From: Toxonevra muliebris
Taxonomy: Eukaryota; Arthropoda; Insecta; Diptera; Pallopteridae
NCBI GenBank assembly: GCA_963691655.1
Contig: OY829329.1
Span: forward strand, 52,119,279-52,183,278
Direction: 5' to 3'
Length of the DNA stretch: 64,000 nucleotides
The notes below the pieces were generated by a model. That model was not told the origin of the DNA, ran no database searches, and saw only the letters and a program-made list of their open reading frames with translations. Below, in pieces: positions 11,900 through 24,180 of this stretch. How positions within the stretch are numbered: the stretch's first letter is position 1; every line of letters begins with the position of its first letter. The position numbers and the translations under genes are program-made.

Positions 11900-14270
11900 T
11901 ATTAGAAAACATGCGCTTTCAAAAATTATTGTTTGAAGCTTTTAAAATTAACGCTGACTACGATTTTGTTTTTTTTCGTCTGATGAAAACTGCATTGCCG
12001 CTAAAAAGATATAAAGGTTGAAAGAGGCTTTATCAGGGAAGTAAGCGTGATAGCCTCAGTTCTAAGCTATTTCAGTTATCCAGCGCTCATTAGATATCAA
12101 ACCATAAATAAATTTAACTTCTGAACCGTTAACTATATTTAATTCACTAATCTATGCTCGCTTAAAGTCGCTTATTTTGAAGTTTTTATAGAATACAAAA
12201 AGGCAAGAAGCTCGAATTGTTAAAGAAAGCGTTTATTAATAAAAGCAAGCTGCGATTAATGGGTTTCAGATTTGTGAGGGTACCCCGGTTTCCATTTAAC
12301 GAGCATTGACTGAAGCGGAAAAATTCCGTATTTATAGGAGGGTTAAGAGAGCAAAGATTTGTGCACTTGTCAATCTTAACAGTGAAAGCTAAACTAAAAT
12401 AATTTTGCTGGTAATTATATGAGACTATAATTTTTTTAATCCACCCTCATGCAGCAGACATGGATACTCTCTCCTGAGCGCACTTACGCTTCGCGTTAAT
12501 GCCGGTGTTTTTCTAATGTTGCACGTAGAACATTGCATAAAATTGCAATAAGTGATAGCGGAAAAATGTGTTGCAAATAGTGTGTATACATAATAAAAAA
12601 GCAGTAACACTTTGTACTTGACAGCTAAGAAAATAAAAATTAATTGAATACTTTATTCATACAATGAAAAGAGAAAATGGATACTGACTTTTTCTAAAAT
12701 ATAAAGTTTATTATATTTTAAAATCATATTAAACTTTTCTCATGTAAATTACTTCTTAAATTCGCACACTCTACCACCAACCAAAAAAATAAATCAAAAT
12801 TAAAATCAAATATTTGCGATGACAAAATATTTTAGAAAGTGCCAATTGAAGCACAAAACTTAATATATATGTGTATATAAAAGATGAAGAAAATGAATGC
12901 GGAAAATGCCAATAAACCGCAACAAATTCCAAACCAATGTTTGCAATATCAACATACAAAATGACATCGGGTAAACGACGGAAGAAAAAACAGACAAACA
13001 GTTAGACAGGCAGACAGTCAGATAGATAGATTGAGATACTTGTATAAGATAAACCGACAGACAGCAGCAAGAAAGGATTAGAAGAAAATCTTAAATAAAC
13101 ATGTTGCAACACACACAAAATTGGTAAATTTGATGTTGTCAATTGCAAATAAATAAATATATTGTACGAGTATCTAGCAATGGCAGCAACTTTACTCTCA
13201 ATATTTTCGCCTTGCAGTATATAAAAATACATTTATATTAAACTACACCCAGCAAAAAAAAAAAAAAAATATTGCTAGTTCTAAAAATCCATGGAAAAGT
13301 TAAGAAATGTTCTTGGAAAAAATTCTAAAAAAATGAAATATTGAAAAGCACGTGGAATAAATCTACGGGAAACTTCAGAAAAAATCTCGAAAATACTCGT
13401 GGAACTAGTTAATTAAAAAATTTAGGTGAAATAAATTTTAAGTGGAATTAATCCATGAAAAAACTGGGAAGAAATCGGTAAAAATTTACGTGGAATATAT
13501 CCAGAAAAAATTTGAAAAGAAACTAAGAAAAATCATTTAAAAAATTAAGGAAAAAGTTGAGAAAATATAATGCACTTGAAATATAAAGAAATTGTCTAGT
13601 CAAAGTTGTGGGTGCGAATTTTCGAAAATCCGTTAGAAAGAATTTTCAGCATTATGGCCTGAAATTATTATTAAACAATTATAAAGCAAAGCAAATATAA
13701 CTAATCCATAATCAATTTTCTCAGAAGTCGATATGAGAAAGTGAAAAAGGATAGGTGCAAACCATCCACCGAAATATGTTGTCAGGCAGTTGAATGAAAT
13801 CTGCAAGCCAGTGCAAAAACCAAGAGACCTCGGTGTATGTGGTACAAAAGTCTGGAAAATCATTCAGCGAAATTATACCTATTACGAAAAACCATTATTG
13901 ATGAAGACGTTTGGTAGGTTCCCTATGGTCCACAAGGTATGAAAAAGATAATTAAAAATATTTGGATAAAAATTAAGACTAGAAAATTTCGTTGGGTTCG
14001 ATTCAGTCAAAGAGAAATATATAATTCACAAGGATTATATTTTTTGAAATTCCAATCCAAAATACAAAAAGAAAAAAATTAAAATGAATAGAGATAGATG
14101 GCTTAAACAGTGGTCAAAAATTGGTTCGTAATGGACCAATGCCCCTATTTGTAGTAACTTAAGCAATTTTGCTTTCTTATGTCTCATTCTGAACTCTTGA
14201 TAAACCTTATTGTCTACAGACTGGGGATTTAGTGAATAAATTTCGCTCTTTACTACTTTTAGTGTCAATG
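11900..14270. other. Non-coding AT-rich stretch
   Basis: No gene recognised. A GACAGACAG-type microsatellite lies near 13005-13070. From 13260 to 13620 there are degenerate reiterations of GTGGAA...GAAAAA type, resembling the repeats at 7800-10430 in inverse sense. A 13-bp inverted match (ATGAGGGTGGATT at 10648, AATCCACCCTCAT at 12438) brackets the mariner. Confidence 0.5.
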
Positions 14271-14275
14271 GGAGT

Positions 14276-14826
14276 AAGGTTACATTACCACTGAACGTTT
14301 AGTGGTAGTGGGTATCAAATTTCACTACCACTAAACCTGTAGTGGTAGTGGGTATCAAATTTCACTACCACTAAACCTGTAGTGGTAGTGGAAATAAAAA
14401 TCAACTACCACTAAAACCTTAGTGGTAATGGAAATAAAAATTAACTACCACTAAACCTTTAGTTGTAATGAAAGTAAAATCCCACTGTCACTAAACCTTT
14501 AATGTTAGTGGAAATATTAATATCAACTACCACTAAACATTTAGTGGCAGTGAAAATAAAAATCAACTACCACTAAACTTTTAGTAGTAGTGGAAATAAA
14601 AATCAACTACCACTAAACTTTTAGTGGTTGTGGAAATCAAAATCAACTACCACTAAACTCTTAGTGGTAGTGGAAATAAAATCTCACTATCACTAAGCGT
14701 TTAGTGATAGTGGAAACTACCACTAAACTAGTGGAAATTATTCCCCACTACCACTAAACGTTTAGTAATAAGGAGTGGTAGTTAATTTTTATTTCCATTA
14801 CCACTAAAGATTTAGTGGTAGGGAAA
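14276..14826. repeat. 40-bp hairpin minisatellite, about 12 units
   Basis: Regular 40-bp period: ACTACCACTAAA starts at about 14324, 14364, 14404, 14444, 14484, 14526, 14566, 14606, 14646 and 14686. Each unit pairs TTTAGTGGTAGT with ACTACCACTAAA around an AT-rich loop, so every unit can form a hairpin. The last units (from about 14765) appear in reversed order. No ORF. Confidence 0.9.
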
Positions 14827-16087
14827 ACTATAGCGCAGTCAAAATTTAGTGACTAGATCCCCAGTTTGATTTTTTGTTGTCAAAATATCTTATAGTTTTC
14901 TGATAATTCTTACTCCTAAGAAATTGAGTCGAAGAACGTGAAGCTGGACCATTCACAGAGGAGGTGGTGGATGGCCTTAATTTGTATCAATTCAACCAAA
15001 TTTAATTTTTTTTTAAAGGAACTCTATAATGATTTTTTTTTTAGCTGTAGTTACTTGAAGTTTTTTCTGGGTATAAACGAATATGTGGTTCTTCCTAACT
15101 CAATATATTCGCAAGTATCCATGTAGTTCGAAGTCTTTTATATGTTTAGAAACATGTAAAAAGAATTTTAAAATATATAGTCAAGATAAATTTAACAACT
15201 TTAAGCATGTTAGCAAAAAGTACCAAACATTGTACGGGTAAATTAAGTAAATACCAGGGATGCCAATTTCTATTCAAATCAGTGAACGTAATTTTATACT
15301 ATTAAAAAAAATCAAAGGTACATTTTTAATATTTATTAACTAGGCTTTTGTACTGAAATATTTATAAAAAAAACACACAACGGTAACTGGAGCGTTTTCT
15401 CAAAGTTTTTTTTTAAGGGGCAGTTTAGCCGTCACTGCTTCATATCGAATTAGTCAGCATAAATGCTATTCGCTTAAGTGCATTGAAACCACCATCACCG
15501 GCTATTATTGAAAGTTCCTTAGTCAAGGAAATAAAATGATGCCAATTGACAAACATACAATAAACTTTTTTTTTTGCCTTTCTTACACTTTCTCCTTTCG
15601 CGTTTTCTACTGGCGCTCCAGCTGGAAAACTCTCTCTATTGACATGTGATTATGGTTGAGTGTCCTTTTACGTGTATTAACTCAAAATGCCAGAAAATAC
15701 ACAAATATATATAAATTCCAAAGTAAATATAGAATTTTATGTCACATTTCTATTTTCCTCTCTCTCTCTCTTTCTCTATTTTTCATTTAATACAACCACC
15801 TAAATACTGAATTTCGATTTTATTGACATTTTCAATAACAATCTTTTTTTTTTGCGACTACTTTTTAAATGTTATTAAGCTGGCACCAGAATTAATTGAA
15901 CTTGATACATTTTTCAAGTAAAAGTTAAAAATTTTAAACATAAAAACATAAAACAAGTTAAAAAAAAAAAACCTTTAGATAATTACATTGTGCAACTCAA
16001 AATAACTTTCCTCGCCTAGATAATGATCAAAGAAATGATTTAGGTTAATTTTGAATTGCTGTTCATGAATCTCTGGCTTTCCAAATG
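14827..16087. other. Non-coding AT-rich stretch
   Basis: No supported gene. Contains a CT microsatellite near 15757-15780 and several poly-T tracts. Confidence 0.55.
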
Positions 16088-16095
16088 TTCTAGTT

Positions 16096-16566
16096 CAGTG
16101 GTTCTCAAGTGGTGGGGCGCGCCCCCCATGTCAAGCCCCTGACGAGGCATGCGTGCTAGGCACTGGCATTCACAATAATTTTATGAAGAAAAATGTTCGT
16201 ATTTAAAAGTGTTTTTATTCTAAGTCACCGTCATTCTTGTTTCTTTTTCTTCAGTCTTTTTTTGTAACCTTGGTGGGGTTCTTGACTGGTTACACTTTGA
16301 TAATGTATGAAGGGCTCGATTTATTATAATAATTATTTGGTTAGGTTTTCCTGGCGATTTGCCAACTAAAACCTCACTAAAATTTCACCATCATTTTAAA
16401 TACTAGATAAGTTCACTAGCCTAACTTATCTTCGACGCACTAACCAGAGCGAAATCCAAACTAAGCAAAAACCAGATATTTTTCCAGGTAGGTATGATTT
16501 AATTAAAAATAATAATAAGCCAGCATAAAAAATGTAGTGTGAAAATCAAACAGTTAAGAACCACTG
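16096..16566. mobile_element. hAT MITE, 471 bp, 8-bp TSD
   Basis: The termini CAGTGGTTCTCAAGTGGT and CAGTGGTTCTTAACTGTT are inverted repeats of the classic hAT CAGnGGTTCT type. A perfect 8-bp duplication, TTCTAGTT, flanks it at 16088-16095 and 16567-16574. The duplication has TA at its centre, as for the Buster branch of hAT. The interior is non-coding, with a GC-rich patch (GGGGCGCGCCCCCC) near the left end. Confidence 0.88.
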
Positions 16567-17284
16567 TTCTAGTTCTTACTTATTTGCGTTTAAAATGTTT
16601 AATTTGTGAAATTTGTAGAGACCAAGGGAAATAAGTAAATAAAAATTTCGATAGTTGTAGTAGTTTCCTTTTCCGCAGAATAACGGGGTTGGGATAGTTT
16701 GGGCTCCCTCTCTAGTTTTTTATAAAAAATACTTTTCTCGAAGAATGTTTCTTCAACCTTGGTTCCGTTAGATCGTGCTGAAAATATTCTACCAAAAGAA
16801 TTCCAAAACTAAGAGGAAAACAAAAGGGGTCGGTGGGGTAGGAGTTGGTTGAATTATACACCCACAAGTTTATAATTGTCAGGAGAAAATTTGAAAAATT
16901 TAAATTGAAGAAACTGTTGTTTATGCTCCCAATGAAAATCATCGCGTGGAACTTAAACCTAAACCAAAACCATTTCTCTTCTTTATATGGGTTTTCTATA
17001 GAACTAACTTAAGTCAGTACCCTGTGGATGTTTTGCATTAATCCCAGACCCAAGACTTTTGTTTTTTTTTTTTTTAAATTGTAACATTGATTACTGCCGC
17101 TTGTGTTTAATATTACGTAGGAACCAGAAAAGCATTAGATCCTTGGAATGTTTTGTTCTCAGGCTCTCCACGGAACTTACATAAATCATTTATCAAATAA
17201 ATTTAGCCATGATAGGAGGGGAAAGTGTGGATTTTTATCTCTTCAAAATAAACCCAGTCATTTATAAAACCTTTCGCAATAATG

Positions 17285-17430
17285 GTTTTGGATTTTAGTT
17301 TGGTCAGATTTTTGTCTGTAATCTTGGGTAGATTTTATGTCTGTGGCTTACTCTGGTTTCTGGTCCGATTTTAAGTTTTGCTTTCTAGTCTGGATTTTGT
17401 TCCGATTTTTAGTTTAGTTCCAAGTTTGAG
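17285..17430. repeat. TTTTGGTCTGG-type degenerate array, part 1
   Basis: Loose ~18-25 bp reiterations of GATTTTTGGTCTGGTTTT. The same composition returns at 20275-20345 and 21300-22020, suggesting one array split by later insertions. Confidence 0.6.
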
Positions 17431-17439
17431 CTTTAGTCG

Positions 17440-17472
17440 GATAACAGTTCGTTGAAATAACGAACTGTTATG
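17440..17472. repeat. Perfect short hairpin
   Basis: ATAACAGTTCGTT is followed by its reverse complement AACGAACTGTTAT after a spacer of a few bases. It is a strong isolated stem with no associated gene. It may be a transposon-end remnant. Confidence 0.6.
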
Positions 17473-17524
17473 CAGACCAGTAGTAATAAGAAAAACACAA
17501 CAACAAATAAGTATACAAAACGGT

Positions 17525-17850
17525 AGTGGTAGTTTACTTTCAATATCTCTATTCAGTGAAGATATTTGGAATCAAATCCGTAATTCTTGGTTATGATTTC
17601 AAATATTAGTAGCTTATATAGGATATTGAAAGATTAAGAACTATCACTAAAATCACTGATGAGGAATCGTGGCGGATCCCGAAACGGCCGTCTAATCTGC
17701 CCGTCTCTGTATACATTGTTGTTGTGATGACTACATATAAACGTTCTTTAAGCCTGCCTGTTACACAATGTTAATGAAGCACATACATGGAACAGTAGTC
17801 AAGACTTTGAAAAGGTAACAAGTAGATTTAATTTCTACAGTCTACAAAAA
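17525..17850 (+). repeat. Dispersed repeat, copy 1
   Basis: Shares long similarity with 23867-24180 on the same strand and with 20375-20520 inverted. Diagnostic words are CAGTGAAGATATTTGG, ATCACTGATGAGGAAT followed by CGTGGCGGAT, and GTTGTTGTGATGACTAC. The similarity extends into GACTTTGAAAA and TAGATTTAATTT about 100 bp downstream. Family not identified; no ORF. Confidence 0.75.
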
Positions 17851-19061
17851 AACTTTTTTTTTAACCTCAGCGTAGTAACAAACTCAAGCTATGTAGGTGA
17901 TAGTTCAAGTGCTTACGCCACAGCCACAACTATGCTCAAATTTATTAAAGCTTCTAAATAGTGATTTATATTTGCTGATAAAAAATAGTAAACCAAATTT
18001 TAAGTATTCCCTTATTTATACTTTCATTCCTTTCCTTTAAATGTTCTCTTTATTTATGAGTAAATATAGATTCAAATCTCTCAATTCAATCATAAACAAG
18101 AAAAACCTTTTTATAAACGAATAGCTATACATAACTATCTTAACATGCAATCGCACTTAGGATATAATTAAATCTTTAGAAAATATATAAAAATAACTTC
18201 AAACATTTAACAATGGACACTACAAAAAAAAAACATAAAACAAGCTAAGTAAATATTATGAAAACGAGTGAAATTCCCGCCAGAAGCGCACACACGCTAG
18301 ATAGCAAGCGATTCCGCTGGGGGTGCACTTAACTCGCTTTTTATCTGAAGCGTTTTAACTAATGACAAAGTCAAACAAATACACAAAAGCGTAATTTAAG
18401 TGTGGCAGCGAGAACAAATAACTAATGTATAGTAGTAGGTATTCAGAATGGACAAAGAGAAAGTGACAGAAGAGTGTAAGGGTGTAGTGTTGTATAACTT
18501 GATAGTAAAAATAAGTAGTAGATGTTTTTTTTTTTGCCCTTTTACCTAATATAGCGTGAAAAACTTTAATGCAAAAAATATAAAAACTTTATGTGCTATC
18601 AAGGAAAAAATTTTTGTGTTTGTGGGTGATATACGAACTGTAGCTGAAAGTATCTGGAAATAATATAATTGTTAGCATAGCAGTTGCGACCGCAACTACA
18701 ACAACATAAAAAGTATAAATAAATAAAGCTTAGTATTAAAAATTTGAATCGAGAAGAAGAAGCAGCAACGTGTCAATATCAACAACTCTTGCATGCATTC
18801 AAAATAAATACATAAATACAATTTGCAATGATTTTTACATGGTTCGTGAACATAAATAATAAATATTTATAAATATTATGGCATTGACGCGGCACGCATT
18901 TTTAATTTAATTGTGCAGTGAATACTTTGTAATTTCGATCATCTTTATAAGATGAAGTATTGAAAAATTTTAATAGAAGTAAAAGTTTGAATCTAAAACG
19001 AATTTAAACTGAAACTTGTATGTTCATCAATAGAAAATGTAATAGAAAATCTTAAGACAAG
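17851..19061. other. Non-coding AT-rich stretch
   Basis: No gene or structured repeat recognised. Confidence 0.5.
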
Positions 19062-19279
19062 AAAAAATTGGTTGTGTATTAATGAACACAAGGCAGAAGT
19101 GAAACTTCTTGTGAACTAAACGAAACACAAGCAAATAACAAGCAAATGAAATTTTTCAATCGCTAAATTTTTTACTTCATTGGCTTGTGTTTTTTAATTT
19201 CATTTGCTTGTGTTGCGTTTAGTTCACTAGAAGTTTCACTTCTGCCTTGTGTTCGTTAATACACAACCAATTTTTTTTT
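19062..19279. mobile_element. Foldback/palindromic element, 76-bp arms
   Basis: Arm 1 (about 19062-19138) and arm 2 (about 19202-19279) are inverted copies differing at only about three positions. They carry TTGGTTGTGTATTAA, AGGCAGAAGTGAAACTTC and GTGAACTAAACG, and the spacer is about 60 bp. Near-identity of the arms implies recent origin or arm-to-arm correction. No protein is encoded. No clear target duplication was found. Confidence 0.85.
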
Positions 19280-20274
19280 TTGGGAATCATGCTAGAACAA
19301 AAATTGCAACTCTGTACCGGTAATTTCGATGACAATTGTAGAAAAACTCTTTTTGTGTGCGGCATTTTCATGTAATTCCTTGGACATTTGCGCCATCTGT
19401 ATGTCAAATGTATAACTATCATGAACTTTAAGATGGCGACGCTACACATTCTGCCATAGGCGTGTGTGTGTGTGTGTGTAATTAATATGCAATATTGAAT
19501 TAAAATTATTTATGAATCGTTTATTATATAGTTTGCTAGTGAATTCAGTTTCGGAATATTGATATTTAGCCCCTCATGCACATTGCTCGACAAAATTATG
19601 TCGCATTGCAAATTTACGCGCGACGTCACATCCGTTCGGTTTTACTCTAGGGACAAGAGAAAAGAAGTTTCACTTCAAAAATCGCTGTTTATTTTGAGCT
19701 ATATAGAGTACAACATTTTTGATTTTGGTTTTAAAGGCTCAGTGCAGATGCCGACCGCTATTTTTTAACACAACTATCCTGTTCCAAATTCTGTGGCTGT
19801 CTCTTATATTCCCATTGTGGAATACGAAGTAACCAACTTCATCGGGGTTGATTTAGCATATTGTGAATTAGAAGCTCGACTACGATTTGTCAGATGGAAA
19901 GGACCAGACATTATTCATAGGGGGAGAATAAACGCAACGTACCCTCTTAAGAACTGATAATATAGTATTTTCTTCTTTTTTAATATAGTTCCAATTGAGA
20001 AAAGCTTAACAAATCTAAGAGAAGCCCAACGTCTGAAGCACTTTCTTAAAAATACATTGGTAAGCAATAACGCCCTGTACTAAATAGCGTAACTCTTATC
20101 GACATAGTTAAAAACGTTCACATTCGAGACAACAAAGTTAAAGATAGAATTCAAGAGCGCTGAATGTGATTATTTGCCGCCATATAATAAGAAGGGATGA
20201 GTTAGCATGTAATCATGAATATCCAGGAACTCCAAAAACAAAGAGGAAGACTGAGCAACCTAAGCAACTTGGTC
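19280..20274. other. Non-coding stretch with a TG microsatellite
   Basis: A (TG)n tract lies at about 19461-19480. Otherwise I see nothing I can support as a gene. Confidence 0.5.
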
Positions 20275-20345
20275 TAGTTTGCAGTTTGGTTTTGGTTTAA
20301 TTTTTAAACTAGTTTTTGATTTGGTTTTTATTTAAGTAATATATA
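20275..20345. repeat. TTTTGGTCTGG-type degenerate array, part 2
   Basis: Short block of TTTGGTTTAATTTTTAAACT-like reiterations matching the arrays at 17285 and 21300. Confidence 0.45.
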
Positions 20346-20374
20346 ACAGGATTATTGAACGTTGTGCAGTCAAG

Positions 20375-20520
20375 TTTCGGAATTCGCCACGATTCCTCAT
20401 CAGTGATCTTAGCAATAGTTCTTATAGGTTTTTCTACATCCGATATAAGTTACGTATATTTGAAATCGTAGCCCAAAATTCCAAGGCTTTCATTTCAAAT
20501 ATCTTCACTACTAGATACTT
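20375..20520 (-). repeat. Dispersed repeat, copy 2 (inverted, shorter)
   Basis: Reverse complement of the core of the repeat at 17525: GTGAAGATATTTG, AAGATCACTGATGAGGAAT and CGTGGCGAATTCCGAAAC are recognisable. More diverged than copies 1 and 3. Confidence 0.65.
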
Positions 20521-20534
20521 ATATTTTTATTGTA

Positions 20535-21253
20535 CCACCTTGATCAAAAATTTCCCGGAATTTATTCAGAAAATTAAAAATACAAGTTTATTCATCTAAA
20601 TCAATATTGTCCCCTTCAAAGTAATCCACATCGACTGCAACACACTTATGCCAGAGCTTGATCATGCTTGATCCAAATCATGTCTTTTGCGACGTCAACA
20701 CGATCTCTTTTTTGCATGAAATTGAGGTTTTTTGGCACCAACTTTGCTGCTACACCACAACCATAAGCAATGTTCAACTCCTCCGCTATCTCTCTGATGG
20801 TTAATTTGCGGTTATTGACAAAAATTTCTTTTACTTTATCAACATTTTCGTCGGTTTTCGATGTCGATGGACTGCCATTGCGTTCATCATCTTCGATTGA
20901 CTCACGACCACTTTTGAACCGCTCGTGCCACTGGTAAACGACCGTTTTCTTTAGAGAATCGTTGCCGAAACACTTTTCCAACATTTCCAACGTTCGCGCA
21001 CCATTAAATCCATTTTTTACGCAAAATTTAATACAATACAATTTAATAAAATTGTAAAAAATCGCCAACACACACAGAGATATGTACTCTTAGCTACGTA
21101 ACTTTTGCAAATGTATGTCAAGCTATGACGCTAAGATTTAGAGGGAATATCCACAACAGATGTACCAACATAACAAAAAAAAACAGAACTCAAATCGGAA
21201 CATGATGGGAGCGCCACATGGTGGTTATTCCGGGAACTTTTTGATCAAGGTGG
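20535..21253 (-). mobile_element. Internally deleted mariner, 719 bp
   Basis: TA flanks at 20533-20534 and 21254-21255. The inverted termini are CCACCTTGATCAAAAATTTC and CCACCTTGATCAAAAAGTTC, matching over about 27 bp. A full mariner is ~1.3 kb, so nearly half is missing. The remaining coding sequence is the helix-turn-helix domain plus the extreme C-terminus. Confidence 0.9.
20586..21020 (-). pseudogene. mariner transposase, catalytic core deleted
   Basis: The recognisable part starts within FNGARTLEMLEKCFGND (an in-frame frame reaches 21071). A helix-turn-helix follows (KKTVVYQWHERFKSG), then the linker ERNGSPSTSK and a second helical region, ELNIAYG. Around ELNIAYGCGVAAK a stretch is lost, and after VDVAKDM the frame jumps to the C-terminal segment. 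That segment (WHKCVAVDVDYFEGDNI) is in another frame and reaches a stop near 20586. All three catalytic acidic residues are gone. It could at most make a DNA-binding fragment. Confidence 0.8.
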
Positions 21254-21299
21254 TATTTTTCGTTTACAGTTCGTTATTAAATGCCTAGTACTTGAGAGA

Positions 21300-22020
21300 G
21301 TGTGTGTGGTCTATTTTTTGAACTGATTTTTAGTTTAGTGTTTAGTCTGGGTTTTGTTCTGATTTAAAGTTTTTTAATCTGATTTTTATTTTTGTTTTTT
21401 ATTTGAAACCTGGTTCGATTTTTGTGCTTTGTTCTGAGTTTAGGTCTGGGTGTTGTTCTTATTGTTAGGCTATTTTCGCTTTGATTTTTATTCTGATTCT
21501 TTTTTTGTAACTTTTGGGCTTTTGATCTGATTTTTGGTCTGGTCCTCTGGCTGGTTTTTGAATTTTGTTCTTATTTTTGGTCTGGTTTTTGGTTTCATTT
21601 TTGCTCTGGATTTTGTTTTAACTTTTAGCCTGGGTTTTGGAAAGGCTTCCTCTGAAATTTAGCTAAGTTTTTAGTGTGATATTTGGTCGGTTTTGATCTT
21701 AATTTGGATCGGATAATTTGTCTAATTTTTAGTCAGAATTTGATTTAATTTTTGGCCTGGATTTGTGTTTAATTTTTGGTCTGCTTTGTAGACTAATTTA
21801 AATGCAGTTTTTGACCTTATCTTCGGTTCGATAATTGATCTGATTTTCAGTTTAAAATTTAGCCTGATATTTGTCTAACTTTGGATCCGGTTTCTAGTCT
21901 GGGTTGTGGTCCAAATTTCGATCTGATTTTTAGGCTGGGTTTTATTTTAATTTTCGGTTTAAGTTTTGGTTTGGTTTTGTTGGATTTATGGTCTGGTTTT
22001 TGGTTTTTGTTATCAATAAA
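21300..22020. repeat. TTTTGGTCTGG-type degenerate array, part 3
   Basis: About 700 bp of G/T-rich reiterations (GGTCTGGTTTTTGG, GATTTTTGGTCTG, AATTTTTAGTC) with a ~18-30 bp irregular period. Almost free of C on the plus strand apart from TCTG. No coding potential. Confidence 0.7.
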
Positions 22021-22029
22021 GCTTTCACA

Positions 22030-23555
22030 TGTTTAAAAAAAAAATGCCACTTATATTTGATCATTCATTGCCACACACACATTTTTTTTTTAGTTTCTCT
22101 TTTTATTTATTTATTTTTTTTTTTTACCACAAGTTGTCATTTTTTCTCCCGCTATTAAAATATAAATGTCAAAAATAAATTCACAATAACTTGTGTAGAT
22201 AACATTTGGAGGCAAAAAAAATATTCAATTACTTTCTTGTCTTGCAATGATCTCACTATGCTTTTTCTTTTCCCATTTCCCCCTTGTCATTTCCTTCGTC
22301 TTTTCACCTCACTTTTGTTTGCACTTCCCTATTTTGTATATGTGTATATACTCCTAAATTTTATAGTCATCAAAGTAAAATGCTTTGCCTTGGCACACAA
22401 TATCATTGCAGTGAATATTCATTCGTTGTAGCAGTACAATGTCAGCCAAACTAACCAGTCAACAATTTCCATGCAAATTTAAAGCTCAAGTTTCTTCTCT
22501 GCTTTTCTCTGCTTCAATATGCGATTGTTCAAATATATGTATGTATGTATGTATGTTCATATATATTATGCTAGTGTTGCTGCCTCATTAAAATATGTAC
22601 AAGTATACAACAATGAAAATAAGGAACGAAGAGGAACGGGGAGAAATGGGACAGAAGATGATATACATAACTTAATAGATGGCGCAGCAACTGAGGCTGT
22701 GGGGTTCAGTTGTATAGAATTTATACTAGTTAATGGCAATTGTGTCAAGGTTATGATGGTGGTGTTTTCGGTGCATTCTTGTATTTTATTATAAAATGAA
22801 AAATTATTTTAGTATTTATGAGTTTATTTAGTAAAATAATAAAATAAACCACCAGTACTTTATTTTTTTTTTTTAATATAAATTTTTAATTGTTTCAGTT
22901 TTATATTATAAAATTAATGCCAGATATGTTACTTATTTTCATTTATAATAAATTTAAAATACTATTAACATTTGTAGATGAAATATTTGCGGTTGAACTG
23001 CATACTTATAAACTTATTTTTTTTTATCTAAATATTGTCATAAGCGAAATTTTCCGGACACATCTGCTCCTCAACAGACTCAACCGATTGCAAATATTTG
23101 TAATACAGATATCATATATATTTATGTATATGTTTATGTCTACTGTTGTTATCTTCATCCGTCCTTGTTTCATATACTTAACATCATATTTTCCATACAT
23201 ACGTGCGTATATTGTCCTTCTTCTACCCATAATTATGAATTATGTAAATTTTAATATGAAATAAACTTGAAAAATTAATAAAGCATAATTATGTAAGCAG
23301 AGCGAGCATATTTGCCTGGATATATTTTTATGACATTCAAGTGCTACTGCCTGCCTCTATATTTTCTCTGCTCAGTCTCATTATTGTGAATTTTAAACGT
23401 GCGTTTGTATGGCTGTTTTTACAGTACCTGTGCTCATTGGTGTTTGTGTGTGTGTTTTGATGCGAATATGTAGGTAAATACCCCAAAAGAAAAATCTTCA
23501 TTGCATATAAAAGATTGCAGGTTTTCTTCATTTTCCTGTGCTCTTACATTTTGGG
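22030..23555. other. Non-coding AT-rich stretch
   Basis: Contains a (TATG)n microsatellite near 22536-22556 and poly-T tracts. The open frames at 22519-22794 and 22890-23264 lack any recognisable domain and are low in complexity. Confidence 0.5.
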
Positions 23556-23559
23556 GTTT

Positions 23560-23710
23560 TTTGGCTAAATGTCAAAAATTTGTCATTCCACTTAGCCAAA
23601 TGTTCTCAAATTATTTAATCGTCAAATTTTTCGTGTCGTTACACAACGTTTGATTCAATTTGACTGTTTGACATTTTCCGAATAAAATCAAATAATTGTG
23701 TTTGACACAA
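23560..23710. repeat. Cluster of TTTGAC/GTCAAA words
   Basis: Several copies of TTTGAC or GTCAAA in about 150 bp, similar to the richer cluster at 31331-31895. It may be a fragment of the same unidentified element. Confidence 0.35.
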
Positions 23711-23866
23711 AAATATAGTTGAGATTATATGGGAAAAAATTTATTGCAGTTCTGAAAAAAATGAAAAACGTAAATAAAACAAAAAACAATCGGCAAAAAC
23801 TATAAATTTAAATATACGCAGACTAGCAACAATGGAAAAAAAACAGCAACATTAGTATATAGAAGG

Positions 23867-24180
23867 GTAGTGGTAGTTTCAATATCTCTATTCAGTGAAG
23901 ATATTTGGAACCAAATCCGTAATTCTGTGTAATAATTTCAAATATTAGTAGCTTATATAGGATATTGAAAGATTAAGAACTACCACTAAGATCACTGATG
24001 AGGAATTGTGGCGGATTCCGAAACGGCCGTCTGTTTTGCCCGTCTCTATATACATTGTTGTTGTGATGACTACATTTGTTCATTAACCTGTTTATATATA
24101 ATTTAAAATAATGAAATTGACATGAACTTAAGTCATGACTTTGAAAAATTAACATCTAGATTTAATTTTCATAGTCTCCT
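23867..24180 (+). repeat. Dispersed repeat, copy 3
   Basis: Close to copy 1 at 17525 over its whole length, including TTCAGTGAAGATATTTGG, GATCACTGATGAGGAAT, CGAAACGGCCGTCTG and GTTGTTGTGATGACTAC. A 60-codon reverse open frame here is part of the repeat and not a gene. Confidence 0.75.

Noticed and set aside
10648..12450. ATGAGGGTGGATT inverted pair as ends of a larger element containing the mariner
   Set aside because: Only 13 bp match, no target duplication, and a chance match at this distance is not negligible.
22890..23264. 124-codon ORF as a gene
   Set aside because: Strongly biased toward Phe/Ile/Leu/Tyr as expected from T-rich DNA; no recognisable membrane-protein family.
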